This document shows, piece after piece, positions 9,178 through 17,962 of a DNA stretch of 64,000 bases. The DNA comes from Rhodoblastus acidophilus. Lineage in GTDB: Bacteria; Pseudomonadota; Alphaproteobacteria; Rhizobiales; Beijerinckiaceae. Each line of letters starts with the position of its first letter. Within the stretch, counting starts at the first letter, position 1. Where the stretch lies: NCBI RefSeq assembly GCF_900187365.1, contig NZ_FYDG01000002.1, positions 558,001-622,000 on the forward strand, in the 5' to 3' direction. Both the position numbers and the translations under genes were made by a program. The notes beneath the pieces are model-generated. The model searched no databases. It saw nothing but the letters and a program-made list of their open reading frames with translations, and had not been told where the DNA came from.

Positions 9178-9319
9178 ATTTCGGCAAGGTCGCACGCGCG
9201 CTCTGGCGCCGCGCCGGTCCGCCCTTATGTCTTGGCTTATGTCCGCCAGAAACGGCGCCGGTTTGCGGAGGCGGATAGGCGCCTCGGCGCGGGCCGTCCG
9301 AATGGAGAGGCGGCTGGCC

Positions 9320-9754
9320 ATGTCCGCGCGACACACCTCGTTCTTTTACGCCGTGGGGCTGTTTTCCGCGCTGGCGATGCCGGCGCGCGCCGAGCCGCCG
9401 ACGCCGCCCGAGAGCGACAACGGCCGCTTCGCCATGACGCCCGCCGCCAACGGTTTTCTTCGTCTGGACACCCGAACCGGCCAGACCTCCCTGTGCACGA
9501 CCAGCGCCGACCAGCTGCAATGCCGCGCCGGCGCCGACGAACGCGCGGCGCTGGAAGCCGAGATCGCGCGTCTCGCCAAGGAGAACGCCGCGCTCAAGGC
9601 TGCGGCCGCCGCGCCGCCCGCCCCGGCGGCGCAGGAGGAGGAGGACCGGCGCTTCAATCGCGCCATGGACCGCGCCGAAACTTTTATGCGGCGCATGTTG
9701 CGCCTGTTCCGGGAAACCGAGAAGCCGGACAAGCCGACGTCGCCCTCCCTATAG
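9320..9754 (+). CDS. Small exported coiled-coil protein of unknown function
   Basis: The frame is open from 9227, but the ATG at 9320 has GGAGAGG at a good distance and gives a clean signal peptide (MSARHTSFFYAVGLFSALAMPARA, cut after Ala-Arg-Ala). The 144-residue product has a short conserved-looking middle (NGFLRLDTRTGQTSLC, then QLQCRAGADE) with two Cys that could form a disulfide. A heptad-rich coiled coil (AALEAEIARLAKENAALKA) and a Pro/Ala spacer follow. It lies directly before the DUF6460 gene in the same orientation. I do not recognise the family. Confidence 0.75.
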   Translation: MSARHTSFFYAVGLFSALAMPARAEPPTPPESDNGRFAMTPAANGFLRLDTRTGQTSLCTTSADQLQCRAGADERAALEAEIARLAKENAALKAAAAAPPAPAAQEEEDRRFNRAMDRAETFMRRMLRLFRETEKPDKPTSPSL

Positions 9755-9773
9755 ATCGAGCAGGATGACACGC

Positions 9774-10124
9774 ATGAGCGAGAACCCGACCAACCCGCAG
9801 CATCCGTTCGCGCCCCGGCCCGCCGATTTCCCCGCGCAGCGCCCGGAAAGCGACCTCGAACGCTTTCTCGGCGGCTCCCCCGGCGCGGTGCTGGCGCGAC
9901 TGGTCGTGCTTTCGCTGATCGTCGGTTTTTTCCTGGTCTGGCTCGACATCCGGCCAGGAGAGGTGCTGGCCGGACTGCAGCGCATCGTCGAGCGGTTTTG
10001 GGCCGCCGGGTTCGACGCCGTCAGGGAAATCGCCGCTTATCTGGCGGCGGGCGCGGCTATCGTCGTTCCCGTCTGGCTCGTCTTGCGTTTGCTCAGCCTG
10101 AAACCGCGCGGTCAGAAGAACTGA
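9774..10124 (+). CDS. DUF6460 membrane protein
   Basis: The 116-residue protein has two membrane segments (about 37-57 and 80-103) around the motif RFLGGSPGAVLARLVVLSLI typical of DUF6460, a small uncharacterised family of Hyphomicrobiales. An ATG also exists at 9765, but AGCAGG abuts it; for 9774 the same sequence sits 8 nt upstream, so 9774 is chosen. The gene starts 19 nt after the preceding small exported protein, so the two are probably cotranscribed. Function is unknown. Confidence 0.8.
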   Translation: MSENPTNPQHPFAPRPADFPAQRPESDLERFLGGSPGAVLARLVVLSLIVGFFLVWLDIRPGEVLAGLQRIVERFWAAGFDAVREIAAYLAAGAAIVVPVWLVLRLLSLKPRGQKN

Positions 10125-10161
10125 CCATAGGCTTTGCGTTTCGCGCATGGCTGCGTTGCGG

Positions 10162-10304
10162 TATAAAAAATTGTGAGGGTTGAACGGTTAAGCCATAGAA
10201 GAACGCACACCACGCACGGGCGAGTGTCCTCCCCACTTCGCTCCAGTGGCGCCAACTACAAGCCTTTTTGGCCAACCGGATGCGAAAGCATCCGGTTTTT
10301 TTTT
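10162..10304 (+). ncRNA. Candidate small RNA with own -10 element and terminator
   Basis: A TATAAA box (10162-10167) is followed about 110 nt later by a very strong terminator (10274-10304), with no open reading frame between. The predicted transcript, about 10174-10304, contains a perfect CCACT-N7-AGTGG hairpin (10233-10249) and an exposed CCTCCCC stretch just before it, the anti-Shine-Dalgarno signature of several rhizobial small RNAs. The -35 region (TTTCGC at 17 bp) is poor. The alternative is that this is only the long 3' UTR of the DUF6460 gene ending at 10124. Confidence 0.35.
10274..10304 (+). terminator. Strong rho-independent terminator
   Basis: AACCGGATGC and GCATCCGGTT form a perfect 10-bp stem with a GAAA tetraloop, followed by nine T residues. 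It ends either the DUF6460 transcript or a separate small RNA, and isolates mtnP downstream. Confidence 0.9.
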
Positions 10305-10422
10305 GTTCTGCCGGGTTTTTTCGTCTTTACGCGCGCCGGGCTTTTTTGATTTGACTCCTTGCCGCGCCGCGACGCTTGCGCCACTTATCGAAACCGAAGA
10401 TTCACCTGTAAAGGATTGGCGA

Positions 10423-11304
10423 ATGACCAAGGCGCTTCTCGGCATTATCGGCGGCTCCGGCGTTTATGACCTGCCGGGGCTTACGGACATCAGGGAGGAG
10501 AAGGTTGTTTCGCCCTGGGGCGAGCCGTCCGACGTGCTGCGTTTTGGCCGCATCGGCGCGACGGAAGCCGTGTTCCTGCCCCGTCACGGCCGCGGCCACT
10601 GCCTGTCGCCCGACGGCATCAACTATCGCGCCAATATCGACGCGCTGAAGCGGGCCGGCGTCACCGACGTGATTTCCGTCTCCGCCTGCGGCTCGTTCCG
10701 CGGGGAATTGCCCCCCGGCATGTTCGTCGCGGTCGATCAGTTCGTCGATCGCACCTTCGGGCGGCAAAGCTCGTTCTTCGGCAACGGCTGCGTCGCCCAT
10801 GTCTCGATGGCGCATCCCGTGGCGCCGCTGCTGCAGCATCGCATCATCGCCGCCGCCCATGCCGAGAAGATCGACATTGTGAAGGGCGGAACCTATGTCT
10901 GCATGGAGGGGCCGCAATTCTCCTCCAAGGCGGAATCGCTCGGCTACAAGGCCGCCGGCTTTTCGGTGATCGGCATGACCGCCCTGCCCGAGGCCAAGCT
11001 CGCCCGCGAGGCGGAAATGTCCTACGCGACGCTGGCCATGGTGACGGATTTCGACTGCTGGCACGACGAGATCGCGGCGGTCGAGGTCTCCGACATTCTG
11101 GCCATCGCCAAGTCCAACGCCGAAAAGGCGGCGCGGCTGGTGGCGCGGCTGCTGGCGGATTTCCCGGCCGAACACCAGACCTGCCCGATCGGCTCGGACC
11201 GCGCGCTGGATTACGCGCTGGTCACCGCGCGCGAGGCGCGCGATCCCGAATTGCTGAAGAAGCTCGACGCCATTTTGGCGCGGGTCAACGCGAAAGGCGC
11301 GTGA
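10423..11304 (+). CDS. mtnP: S-methyl-5'-thioadenosine phosphorylase
   Basis: This cytosolic enzyme splits methylthioadenosine with phosphate to adenine and methylthioribose-1-phosphate, feeding methionine salvage. The 293-residue product starts MTKALLGIIGGSGVYDLPGL and shows the phosphate-binding FLPRHGRGH, the TYVCMEGPQFSSKAES substrate loop, the GMTALPEAKLAREAEMSYA block and the purine-binding TDFDCWH. These fit MTA phosphorylase better than a purine nucleoside phosphorylase of general specificity. The frame is open upstream, but AAAGGATTGG precedes the ATG at 10423, which matches the family start. It appears monocistronic, with a terminator on each side. Confidence 0.93.
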   Translation: MTKALLGIIGGSGVYDLPGLTDIREEKVVSPWGEPSDVLRFGRIGATEAVFLPRHGRGHCLSPDGINYRANIDALKRAGVTDVISVSACGSFRGELPPGMFVAVDQFVDRTFGRQSSFFGNGCVAHVSMAHPVAPLLQHRIIAAAHAEKIDIVKGGTYVCMEGPQFSSKAESLGYKAAGFSVIGMTALPEAKLAREAEMSYATLAMVTDFDCWHDEIAAVEVSDILAIAKSNAEKAARLVARLLADFPAEHQTCPIGSDRALDYALVTAREARDPELLKKLDAILARVNAKGA

Positions 11305-11327
11305 GCGCCAATAATCCGACGCGACAG

Positions 11328-11395
11328 CGCCGCCCTTCCGGGCGGCGATACTTCACAGGGATAACGCCGCCCTGCCGGGCGGCGCTTGCGTTTTA
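11328..11395 (+). terminator. Two tandem near-identical hairpins after mtnP
   Basis: CGCCGCCC-TTCC-GGGCGGCG (11328-11347) and CGCCGCCC-TGCC-GGGCGGCG (11365-11384) are two 8-bp GC hairpins separated by 17 nt. The second is followed by a short GTTTT. They probably terminate mtnP transcription or protect its 3' end; the weak T-run keeps this uncertain. Confidence 0.55.
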
Positions 11396-11485
11396 GGCGA
11401 CGGGCGCGTAAAGACCCGGCTTCGCGCTCGTTTCCGACACCCCTGGAGGCGTGGGCGCGAAAAATTTTCCGAAAAGGATGAACCC

Positions 11486-12142
11486 ATGGCCGAGATCAAG
11501 ACCCTCGCCGCCACGGTTCGCAGCGGGACCGGCAAGGGGGCCGCCCGCAGCGTTCGTCGTGAAGGCAATATTCCCGGTGTGATTTATGGCGGCGGCGAAG
11601 CGCCGACCCCGATCACCCTCAACTACCGCGAGATCAACAAGCTGATCTACGCCGGTCACTTCCTGACGACGATTTTCGAACTCGACATCGACGGCAAGAA
11701 AGAGCGCGCCATTCCGCGCGACTATCAGCTCGATGTCGTGCGCGACACCCCGATGCACGTCGATTTCCTGCGCCTGAAGGCCGGTTCGCGCATCAAGGTG
11801 GCCGTGCCGGTTCACTTCCTCAACCAGGATGTGGCCCCGGGCATCAAGCGCGGCGGCACGGTGAACATCGTTCTGCACGCGGTGGACATGCTGGTTCCCG
11901 CCGACAACATCCCGGAGGCGATCACCATCGACCTGTCCACCCTGGACTTCAACGACACCGTCCACATCAAGTCGATCGAACTGGCGCCCAATTGCACGCC
12001 GGTCGACAAGTCGAACTTCACGATCGTGACGATCGCCCCGCCGCCGGGCGGCGCCGCCGCCGCCGCGGAAGAAGCGGCTGCTGCGGCCGCCGCTGCGGCC
12101 CCGGCCGCTGCGGCCGCGGCTCCGGCCAAGGGCAAGAAGTAA
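11486..12142 (+). CDS. rplY: 50S ribosomal protein L25/general stress protein Ctc
   Basis: L25 of the long Ctc form (218 residues) binds 5S rRNA in the large subunit. The N-terminal L25 domain (about 5-95) shows the conserved [21 protein letters not shown]; the Ctc beta domain follows (about 100-185, with HVDFLRL and [15 protein letters not shown]). The C-terminal 30 residues are almost only Ala and Pro before a basic KGKK end, a tail common in this order. AAAAGGATGA precedes the ATG. The order rplY-pth is conserved widely, but here a strong terminator lies between them. Confidence 0.95.
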   Translation: MAEIKTLAATVRSGTGKGAARSVRREGNIPGVIYGGGEAPTPITLNYREINKLIYAGHFLTTIFELDIDGKKERAIPRDYQLDVVRDTPMHVDFLRLKAGSRIKVAVPVHFLNQDVAPGIKRGGTVNIVLHAVDMLVPADNIPEAITIDLSTLDFNDTVHIKSIELAPNCTPVDKSNFTIVTIAPPPGGAAAAAEEAAAAAAAAAPAAAAAAPAKGKK

Positions 12143-12156
12143 CGCTCTGCGTTTTG

Positions 12157-12189
12157 AAGCCGCCCGCTTGAAAAAGCGGGCGGCTTTTT
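12157..12189 (+). terminator. Rho-independent terminator after rplY
   Basis: AAGCCGCCCGCTT and AAGCGGGCGGCTT form a perfect 13-bp stem with a GAAA loop and a following T-run. pth starts only 25 nt downstream, so this may act as an attenuator that lowers pth expression relative to the ribosomal protein. Confidence 0.85.
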
Positions 12190-12213
12190 GTTGGCGACGA
12201 CCGGAGAGGGGCG

Positions 12214-12828
12214 ATGCTGCTATTCGTTGGTTTGGGCAATCCCGGACGGGAATATGCCGGCAACCGGCACAATATCGGCTTCATGGCCGTGGACGCGATC
12301 GCGCGCGCCTGCGACGCCGGGCCGTTCCGCAAGAAATTCCAGGGCGAAGCGGCCGAAGCCCGCATCGGCGGCGAACGCGCGCTGCTGCTCAAGCCCGAGA
12401 CCTACATGAACGAAAGCGGCCGCGCCGTCGCCGAGGCCGCCCGGTTCCACAAGATCGACCTGTCCGAAATTTTCGTCTTTCACGACGAACTCGACCTCGC
12501 GCCCGGGAAAATGCGGGTGAAGACCGGCGGCGGCGACGCCGGCCACAACGGCTTGCGCTCGATCACCGCCCATATGGGGGCGAACTACCGCCGCATCCGG
12601 CTCGGCATCGGCCATCCCGGCGACAAGGCCCGCGTCCATTCCTATGTGCTGGGCGATTTCGCCAAATCCGAGCAGGGTTGGGTCGAGGCCCTGTGCGACG
12701 CGCTGGCGCGCAATATCGGGCTGCTGGCCAAGGGCGAGGATTCGCACTTTCAGAGCAAGGCGCATCTGGCGCTGGAAGCCGCCGGTTTCGGCGCCGTCGC
12801 GCCGGTGACCAAAGCCCCGTCCGCTTGA
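12214..12828 (+). CDS. pth: Peptidyl-tRNA hydrolase
   Basis: Pth frees tRNA from peptidyl-tRNA that drops off the ribosome. The 204-residue product carries the family motifs in order: [20 protein letters not shown] with catalytic His19, [13 protein letters not shown] (Asn), [19 protein letters not shown], and [17 protein letters not shown] lies 8 nt before the ATG. It follows rplY, as in most bacteria. Length is normal. Confidence 0.95.
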   Translation: MLLFVGLGNPGREYAGNRHNIGFMAVDAIARACDAGPFRKKFQGEAAEARIGGERALLLKPETYMNESGRAVAEAARFHKIDLSEIFVFHDELDLAPGKMRVKTGGGDAGHNGLRSITAHMGANYRRIRLGIGHPGDKARVHSYVLGDFAKSEQGWVEALCDALARNIGLLAKGEDSHFQSKAHLALEAAGFGAVAPVTKAPSA

Positions 12829-12862
12829 GCGCGGACGGCGATCGGCGTAAACCGGATCGGGC

Positions 12863-13792
12863 ATGACCGATCGCAACACCAAGTCTCCGCCCCCGCCGCC
12901 TGAGCCGGAACGGCGCGAACCGCTGCCCTGGCGCAATCCCAAGCCGGCCGCCGACGATCCCGCCGCCCGCGCGCGGCTCGACGCCATCATGGCCAGCCCC
13001 TCCTACCGCATGGCCGTGGAGGACAAGGATTTTCTCGAAAGCGCCGCCGCGCGCGGCGCCCGGCTGGAGCTTGACTATATCAAGGCCGAAGGCGGCCTGC
13101 GCGCCGCGGGAATCGACCGGTGCGTCGTCGTGTTCGGCTCGACCCGCCTGTGCGAGCCGGCGGCGGCGAAACGCCGGGCCGAGGCGGCGCGCCGCGCTGT
13201 CGCGGCGAGCGCGGACAAGCGCGCCGCCCAATTCACGCTGAAGGCGGCGGAAAACGTGCTGGCGTTGAGCCGCTATTACGATGTCGCGCGCGAGTTCGGC
13301 CGCCTCGTTTCGCTGACGGAGCCTGGCGGCGCCGGCAAGCTGCGGATCATGACCGGCGGCGGCCCCGGGATCATGGAGGCGGCCAATCGCGGCGCCTTCG
13401 ACGCCGGCGGCCAGAGCGTGGGCCTCAACATCCACCTGCCGCACGAGCAATATCCCAACCCCTACATCACGCCGGGGCTGTGCTACCAGTTTCACTATTT
13501 CGCCATGCGCAAGCTGCATTTCCTGCAACGCGCGGCGGCGCTGGTGGCTTTTCCCGGCGGCTATGGCACGTTCGACGAATTGTTCGAAGTTCTCACCCTG
13601 GCGCAGACGCGCAAGATCAAGCCCATCCCCATCGTGCTCGTCGGCGAGGCGTTCTGGCGCGGCGCGGTGAATTTCGATTTCCTGGCCGAGCAGGGCGTGA
13701 TCGACCCCGAGGACCGCGAATTGTTCTGGTTCGCCGAAACCGGCCAGGAGATTTTTGACGCGATCATGCAATGGGAGCACGGAAAACCATGA
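12863..13792 (+). CDS. LOG-family (TIGR00730) nucleotide 5'-monophosphate phosphoribohydrolase
   Basis: The 309-residue protein is a Rossmann-like LOG protein. The signature pieces are VVFGSTR, MTGGGPGIMEAANRGA (about 163-178) and PGGYGTFDELFEVLTLAQTR (about 230-249), with the catalytic Arg/Glu pair of the family in these motifs. Members cleave ribose-5-phosphate from nucleotide monophosphates such as cytokinin ribotides or AMP/pyrimidine monophosphates; the substrate here is unknown. The long N-terminal part (about 120 residues) resembles the longer PpnN-like forms. The stop overlaps the ATG of the next gene by 4 bp (ATGA), implying coupled translation. Confidence 0.88.
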   Translation: MTDRNTKSPPPPPEPERREPLPWRNPKPAADDPAARARLDAIMASPSYRMAVEDKDFLESAAARGARLELDYIKAEGGLRAAGIDRCVVVFGSTRLCEPAAAKRRAEAARRAVAASADKRAAQFTLKAAENVLALSRYYDVAREFGRLVSLTEPGGAGKLRIMTGGGPGIMEAANRGAFDAGGQSVGLNIHLPHEQYPNPYITPGLCYQFHYFAMRKLHFLQRAAALVAFPGGYGTFDELFEVLTLAQTRKIKPIPIVLVGEAFWRGAVNFDFLAEQGVIDPEDRELFWFAETGQEIFDAIMQWEHGKP

Positions 13793-15159
13793 AACTCTCG
13801 TTCCACGGCGCCGATCGCGGCGTGACCGGCTCCTGTCACCTGCTGGAGGCGGCGGGCAAGACGATTCTGGTGGATTGCGGCCTGTATCAGGGCGGACGCG
13901 ACGCTGTGGAGGAGAACGCCGGCGATTTCGGCTTTGCGCCGCGCGAGATCGACTTCGTCCTGCTCACCCACGCCCATCTCGACCATTGCGGACGCCTGCC
14001 CCTGCTCAACAAGCGCGGCTTTCGCGGCGAGATCGTCACCACCGCCGCCACGCGCGATCTCGCGCGGCTGGTGCTGCTCGACGCCGCGCATTTGCAGGAG
14101 GAGGAAGCCCGCGCCCATGCGCGCCGCGCCGAGCGTCGCGGCGAGACCAACGCGCCGGCGCCGCTCTACGGCCTGATCGACGCGCTCAACGTGTTCGACC
14201 GGTTCGGCCGCGCGGCGGCTTACGAGAAGCGCATCGAACTGGCGCCGGGCGTGGCCGTCACCTTCTACGACGCCGGCCACATCCTCGGCTCCGCCAGCGT
14301 GCTGGTCGAAGCGGAAGGTAAAAAGGTCCTGTTCTCCGGCGATATCGGCAACACCGGCCGCGCCATCCTGCGCGATCCCGTCGTTCCCCCTGGCGTCGAT
14401 GTCGCGGTGATGGAAAGCACGTACGGCGACCGCGACCATCGCGAACTCGCGCCGACGCTGGAGGAATTCTATCAGGCCCTCAACGAGAGTTTTCAGCGCG
14501 GCGGCAATGTGGTGATCCCGACTTTCGCGCTGGAGCGGGCGCAGGAGCTGTTGTTCTATATCCGCGAGGGCGTCGAGGCCAACAAGCTGCCGGAATCGCT
14601 GCCGGTGTTCCTCGATTCGCCCATGGCGATTTCGGCCACGGAGATTTTTCGCGCCCATCCCGAATGTTATGACGGGGAGACCTCCGCGCTGCTGGCGCGG
14701 GGGCGCGATCCCTTCGCCCCGCCCCGCCTGCATTTCTGCCGCGAGGCGGCGGAATCCATGGCGTTGAACACGATTCGCAGCGGCGCGGTGATCATGGCGG
14801 GCGCGGGCATGTGCAATGGCGGGCGGGTGCGCCACCATCTGCGCCACAATCTGGCCCGCCCCGGCGCCAGCGTGATCTTCGTCGGCTACGCCGCCCATGG
14901 CACGCTGGCCCGCCAGATCATCGACGGCGCGCGAAAAGTCTCGCTGTTTGGCGAGGACATCGCGGTGCGCGCGCATATTTGCACGATCAACGGCTTTTCC
15001 GCCCACGCCGGCCAGACCGAATTGATCGCGTGGCAAAAAGCGGCGGCGCCGAAGCGCACCTTCCTCGTTCACGGCGAGGAACAGGCGATGGCGGCGCTCG
15101 CCGCGCATCTGACCGGCCCGGTGGATCAACCGGAGCTCGGCCAGGGTTATCTGCTGTAG
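13789..15159 (+). CDS. Metallo-beta-lactamase/beta-CASP RNase-like hydrolase
   Basis: The 456-residue protein combines a metallo-beta-lactamase fold (HAHLDHCGRLPLL at about 60-72, DAGHILGSA, SGDIGN), a beta-CASP insert (VIPTFALERAQELLFYI, then FLDSPMAI, GAGMCNGGRVRHHLRHN) and a C-terminal RMMBL segment (INGFSAHAGQTELIAW, FLVHGE). This is the CPSF73/YsiK-like group of exonucleases and endonucleases acting on RNA. The ATG at 13789 overlaps the LOG gene stop by 4 bp; a GTG-like start 18 nt earlier fits less well. The pairing with a nucleotide hydrolase suggests RNA or nucleotide turnover, which is inference. Confidence 0.9.
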   Translation: MKLSFHGADRGVTGSCHLLEAAGKTILVDCGLYQGGRDAVEENAGDFGFAPREIDFVLLTHAHLDHCGRLPLLNKRGFRGEIVTTAATRDLARLVLLDAAHLQEEEARAHARRAERRGETNAPAPLYGLIDALNVFDRFGRAAAYEKRIELAPGVAVTFYDAGHILGSASVLVEAEGKKVLFSGDIGNTGRAILRDPVVPPGVDVAVMESTYGDRDHRELAPTLEEFYQALNESFQRGGNVVIPTFALERAQELLFYIREGVEANKLPESLPVFLDSPMAISATEIFRAHPECYDGETSALLARGRDPFAPPRLHFCREAAESMALNTIRSGAVIMAGAGMCNGGRVRHHLRHNLARPGASVIFVGYAAHGTLARQIIDGARKVSLFGEDIAVRAHICTINGFSAHAGQTELIAWQKAAAPKRTFLVHGEEQAMAALAAHLTGPVDQPELGQGYLL

Positions 15160-15255
15160 CGGCGCGCGAAAAATATCCGCGCCGGCCCGGTCTTGATGCC
15201 GCCGGCGCAAATGCTTATCCAGAGGGCCGCAGGCGCCGATCTCGGGAGCTTGATT

Positions 15256-16098
15256 TTGCCAAAACGCATTTCCGTTGTTTTTCCGCGTCGCCTTTGCGCG
15301 TCCGCGCTGTGCGCGTTCATGCTGGGCGCCCCGGCCCAGGCCGAGGGCGGGCTGCGCGAGCAGGTCTGCGGCATGATCGAACGCGCCGCCTCGGCCCACA
15401 ACCTGCCGGTTTCATTTCTCACCCGTCTGATCTGGCAGGAAAGCGCGTTTCGCTCCAACGCCGTTTCGCCCAAGGGCGCGCAGGGCATCGCGCAATTCAT
15501 GCCGGGCACGGCGGCCGAGCGCGGCCTCGCCGATCCGTTCGACCCGGAACAGGCCATTCCCAAGGCGGCGGAACTGCTGTCGGAATTGCGGACGCGCTTC
15601 GGCAATCTCGGCCTCGCCGCGGCGGCCTATAACGGCGGCCCCAATCGCGTCGCGGCCTGGCTGGCCGGAACCGGCGGCCTGCCGTTTGAAACGCGCGCCT
15701 ATGTCGAACTGGTGACGCGGCATCCGCCGGAAGACTGGCAGGAGGCCAAGGCGGCGGAGGCGATCAAGATGCCGGAAGGGTCCTGCCTCGAAGTGGCCGG
15801 ACGCATGGTGCGCGACGAACCCGGCCAGTTCGCCCGCTCGGCGCTGATGGCGCCCTGGGGCGTGCAAATCTCCGGCGCCTTCAACCGGGGCGCGGCGCTG
15901 GCGGCTTACGCGCGAGCGCGGCGCAGCTTCAGCTCCCTCCTGACCGGGGAGCCGATGATTATCGGCCGGCGGGCGCCCGGACGCGGTTTCGCGCGTTTCT
16001 GGGCCATACGGGCGCCGGCGCAGAGCCGGGGCGCGGCGGAGGCGCTGTGCGCCAAGATTCACGGTGCGGGTGGAGCTTGCGCGGTGCTGAAAACCTGA
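15256..16098 (+). CDS. Exported lytic transglycosylase (SLT domain) with SPOR-like C-terminus
   Basis: The frame is open from 15193, but GGGAG (15244-15248) is placed for the TTG at 15256. This start gives a normal signal peptide (PKRISVVFPRRLC..., cut after Ala-Gln-Ala) and a 280-residue protein. The SLT catalytic domain (about 35-155) has FLTRLIWQESAFRSNAVS with the catalytic Glu, GAQGIAQFMPGTA, and AAAYNGGPNRVAAWL. The C-terminal 40 residues (RFWAIRAPAQSRGAAEALC, then GGACAVLKT) look like a short SPOR domain that binds denuded glycan at the septum. It cleaves peptidoglycan in the periplasm. An L,D-transpeptidase follows. Confidence 0.88.
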   Translation: MPKRISVVFPRRLCASALCAFMLGAPAQAEGGLREQVCGMIERAASAHNLPVSFLTRLIWQESAFRSNAVSPKGAQGIAQFMPGTAAERGLADPFDPEQAIPKAAELLSELRTRFGNLGLAAAAYNGGPNRVAAWLAGTGGLPFETRAYVELVTRHPPEDWQEAKAAEAIKMPEGSCLEVAGRMVRDEPGQFARSALMAPWGVQISGAFNRGAALAAYARARRSFSSLLTGEPMIIGRRAPGRGFARFWAIRAPAQSRGAAEALCAKIHGAGGACAVLKT

Positions 16099-16185
16099 GA
16101 GCGTCGCTTTACAAAAGCCGCAATTGGGAACAAGACATTAACAAACCTTTGGCGCGCCCCACGGCGGGCGCAGGCGGGAACTTTC

Positions 16186-16995
16186 ATGTCCAGATCGAAA
16201 CTTCTGCAATCTCTGCTGATATTGGCGGGCCTTGGCGCTTTCGCGGCCCCCGCCAACGCCCAATTCTTCTTTTTCGACCCGCCGCCGCCCGCGCCCGAAC
16301 CGCGCATGGCGCCGGAGCCGCGCATGGCCCCCCCGCCGCGTCGTCAACCCAGGGTTGTCCGGCGTGACGACGACGACGATCCCGGCGTGGTCGTCGATCT
16401 CCAGAGCGGCGGCGCGATCTATCGCGAGCCGGGCGTCGACGCGCCGCCGCGCGGCGCGCGCGGAACCAATTACGCCGCCTTGCCGCCGGACGCCGATCCG
16501 AATTACTCGACCCCGGTCGATTTCGACGGCCAGGTCAATTTCAAGCTGACGACGCAGAAAACCGTCTCCGATCCGACCGGCGAAGCCGCGGGCACGGTCA
16601 CCGTCAACACCCGCCAGCGCAAGCTTTACTATTCGCTCGGCGGCGGGCAGGCGGTGCAATATTCCATCGCCGTCGGCAAGGCGGGATTCGCCTGGAAGGG
16701 CGCGGCCACCATCGGCCGCAAAGCGTTTTGGCCGGGCTGGACGCCGCCGAAGGAAATGCTGCAGCGTCATCCCGACCTGCCCGAGCATATGGAGGGCGCG
16801 CTCAACAATCCGCTGGGCGCCCGCGCGCTCTATCTGTTCCAGGGCAAGACCGACACGCTGTTCCGCATCCACGGCACCAATGAGCCGAAAAGCATCGGCA
16901 CGGCCTCGTCGTCGGGCTGCATCCGCATGCACAACGCCGACGTGATCGACCTCTACGGCCGGGTGGCCGCCGGGACCAAGGTCGTGGTGATGTGA
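16186..16995 (+). CDS. L,D-transpeptidase (ErfK/YbiS/YcfS/YnhG, YkuD domain)
   Basis: The 269-residue exported protein has a signal peptide ending in APANA (about residue 25). A Pro/Arg-rich linker follows (about 30-110), then a YkuD domain (about 135-265) with the catalytic motif IHGTNEPKSIGTASSSGC (His and the nucleophilic Cys) followed by IRMHNADVIDLY. Such enzymes form 3-3 peptidoglycan cross-links or attach proteins to the wall. GCGGGAAC precedes the ATG. The gene is next to a lytic transglycosylase, so the two may act together in wall remodelling. Confidence 0.92.
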   Translation: MSRSKLLQSLLILAGLGAFAAPANAQFFFFDPPPPAPEPRMAPEPRMAPPPRRQPRVVRRDDDDDPGVVVDLQSGGAIYREPGVDAPPRGARGTNYAALPPDADPNYSTPVDFDGQVNFKLTTQKTVSDPTGEAAGTVTVNTRQRKLYYSLGGGQAVQYSIAVGKAGFAWKGAATIGRKAFWPGWTPPKEMLQRHPDLPEHMEGALNNPLGARALYLFQGKTDTLFRIHGTNEPKSIGTASSSGCIRMHNADVIDLYGRVAAGTKVVVM

Positions 16996-17005
16996 ACGCG
17001 CCGGC

Positions 17006-17933
17006 TCAATCGGTGAAAAACACGAAATAGCCCATCACCGCGCCAAAGGTGGCGAACAGGCCGATCAGCCCCAGGAACATCACCAGATCGTCCTGGGGCG
17101 TGGCGTTTTCGGCTGCCGCAGGCGCGACGGATGCGACGCGCGGAATGGCGGGCGTGACGGCCGGTTTCGCCGGCCTCTCGATCGGCTTGGCTTTCGGCTT
17201 CGGCGCGGCGACCGGCTTGAGCAACTCGGGCGCAGGTCGCGCTCCGCCCGGCGCCGCCTTCCGCTCCGAGACCACCCAACGCGACTGAAACCACACGAAC
17301 ACCGCGCCCGAAAACGGCAGGACATAGGCCAGCGCCGGCGCCTGCCGCGCGATCCAGTCGGCATAGGCCGCGTCGCTGGCGGCCAGATCGCCCGCCGTCC
17401 AGCCCAGCAGCAGGCCGCCGAACGCGACCAGCGCCGGAAATCGGTCGAGCAGCAGCGCCATGGCGGCGCTGCCGAACACCAGCAGCGGAATGCTCAGGGC
17501 GAGGCCCAGCGCAACAGCCAGAAATCGCCCGCCGTGATCGCCGCCAGCGCCACCACATTATCAAGGCTCATGATGGCGTCGGCCATCACGATCACCAGCG
17601 CCGCCCCCACGATATTTTCGCGCGCCGCCTCGCCGGTTTGCGGCGGGGCCTCGTCGCCGGGTTCGGCCGCCGACAAATTGACGGCGATGACGATCAGCAG
17701 AAAGGCGCTGACCAGTTTGAGCAGGGGAATGCCGATCAGCACGCCGGCGACGCCGGTCAGCAGCAGGCGGAACACGATGGCGCCGGCGGCGCCCAGAACG
17801 ATCGCCTGGCGTCGCGGTTGGGCAGGGTGCGGCAGGCCATGGCGATCACCGCCGCATTGTCGCCGCTCAGAACCAGATCCAGGAACAGGATCTGCAGCAG
17901 GGTGATGAGCCACGAGGCGGCCTGACCGTCCAT
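17006..17933 (-). pseudogene. TerC-family membrane protein gene with two frameshifts
   Basis: Three frames must be joined to read a TerC (YjbE-like) integral membrane protein. The first (start 17933, Shine-Dalgarno GGAG) gives FLDLVLSGDNAAVIAMACR. The second (about 17810-17512) gives AGAIVFRLLLTGVAGVLIG and VMADAIMSLDNVVALAA. The third (from about 17511) gives LGLALSIPLLVFGSAAMALL, then an Ala/Pro/Lys linker and a final membrane helix. Each junction fits the loss of one base, near 17810 and near 17511. TerC proteins carry Asp-rich motifs in membrane helices and are linked to metal (Mn) export or tellurite resistance. The C-terminal linker and extra helix are unusual. A sequencing error cannot be excluded from this alone. 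Confidence 0.8.
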
Positions 17934-17962
17934 TGCATTTCTCCGAACCCCCGCGCGAGGGG

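Noticed and set aside
9959-10124. 6S RNA at another location or SRP RNA near the DUF6460 gene
   Set aside because: The characteristic SRP RNA GGAA tetraloop domain sequence is not present around the candidate small RNA.
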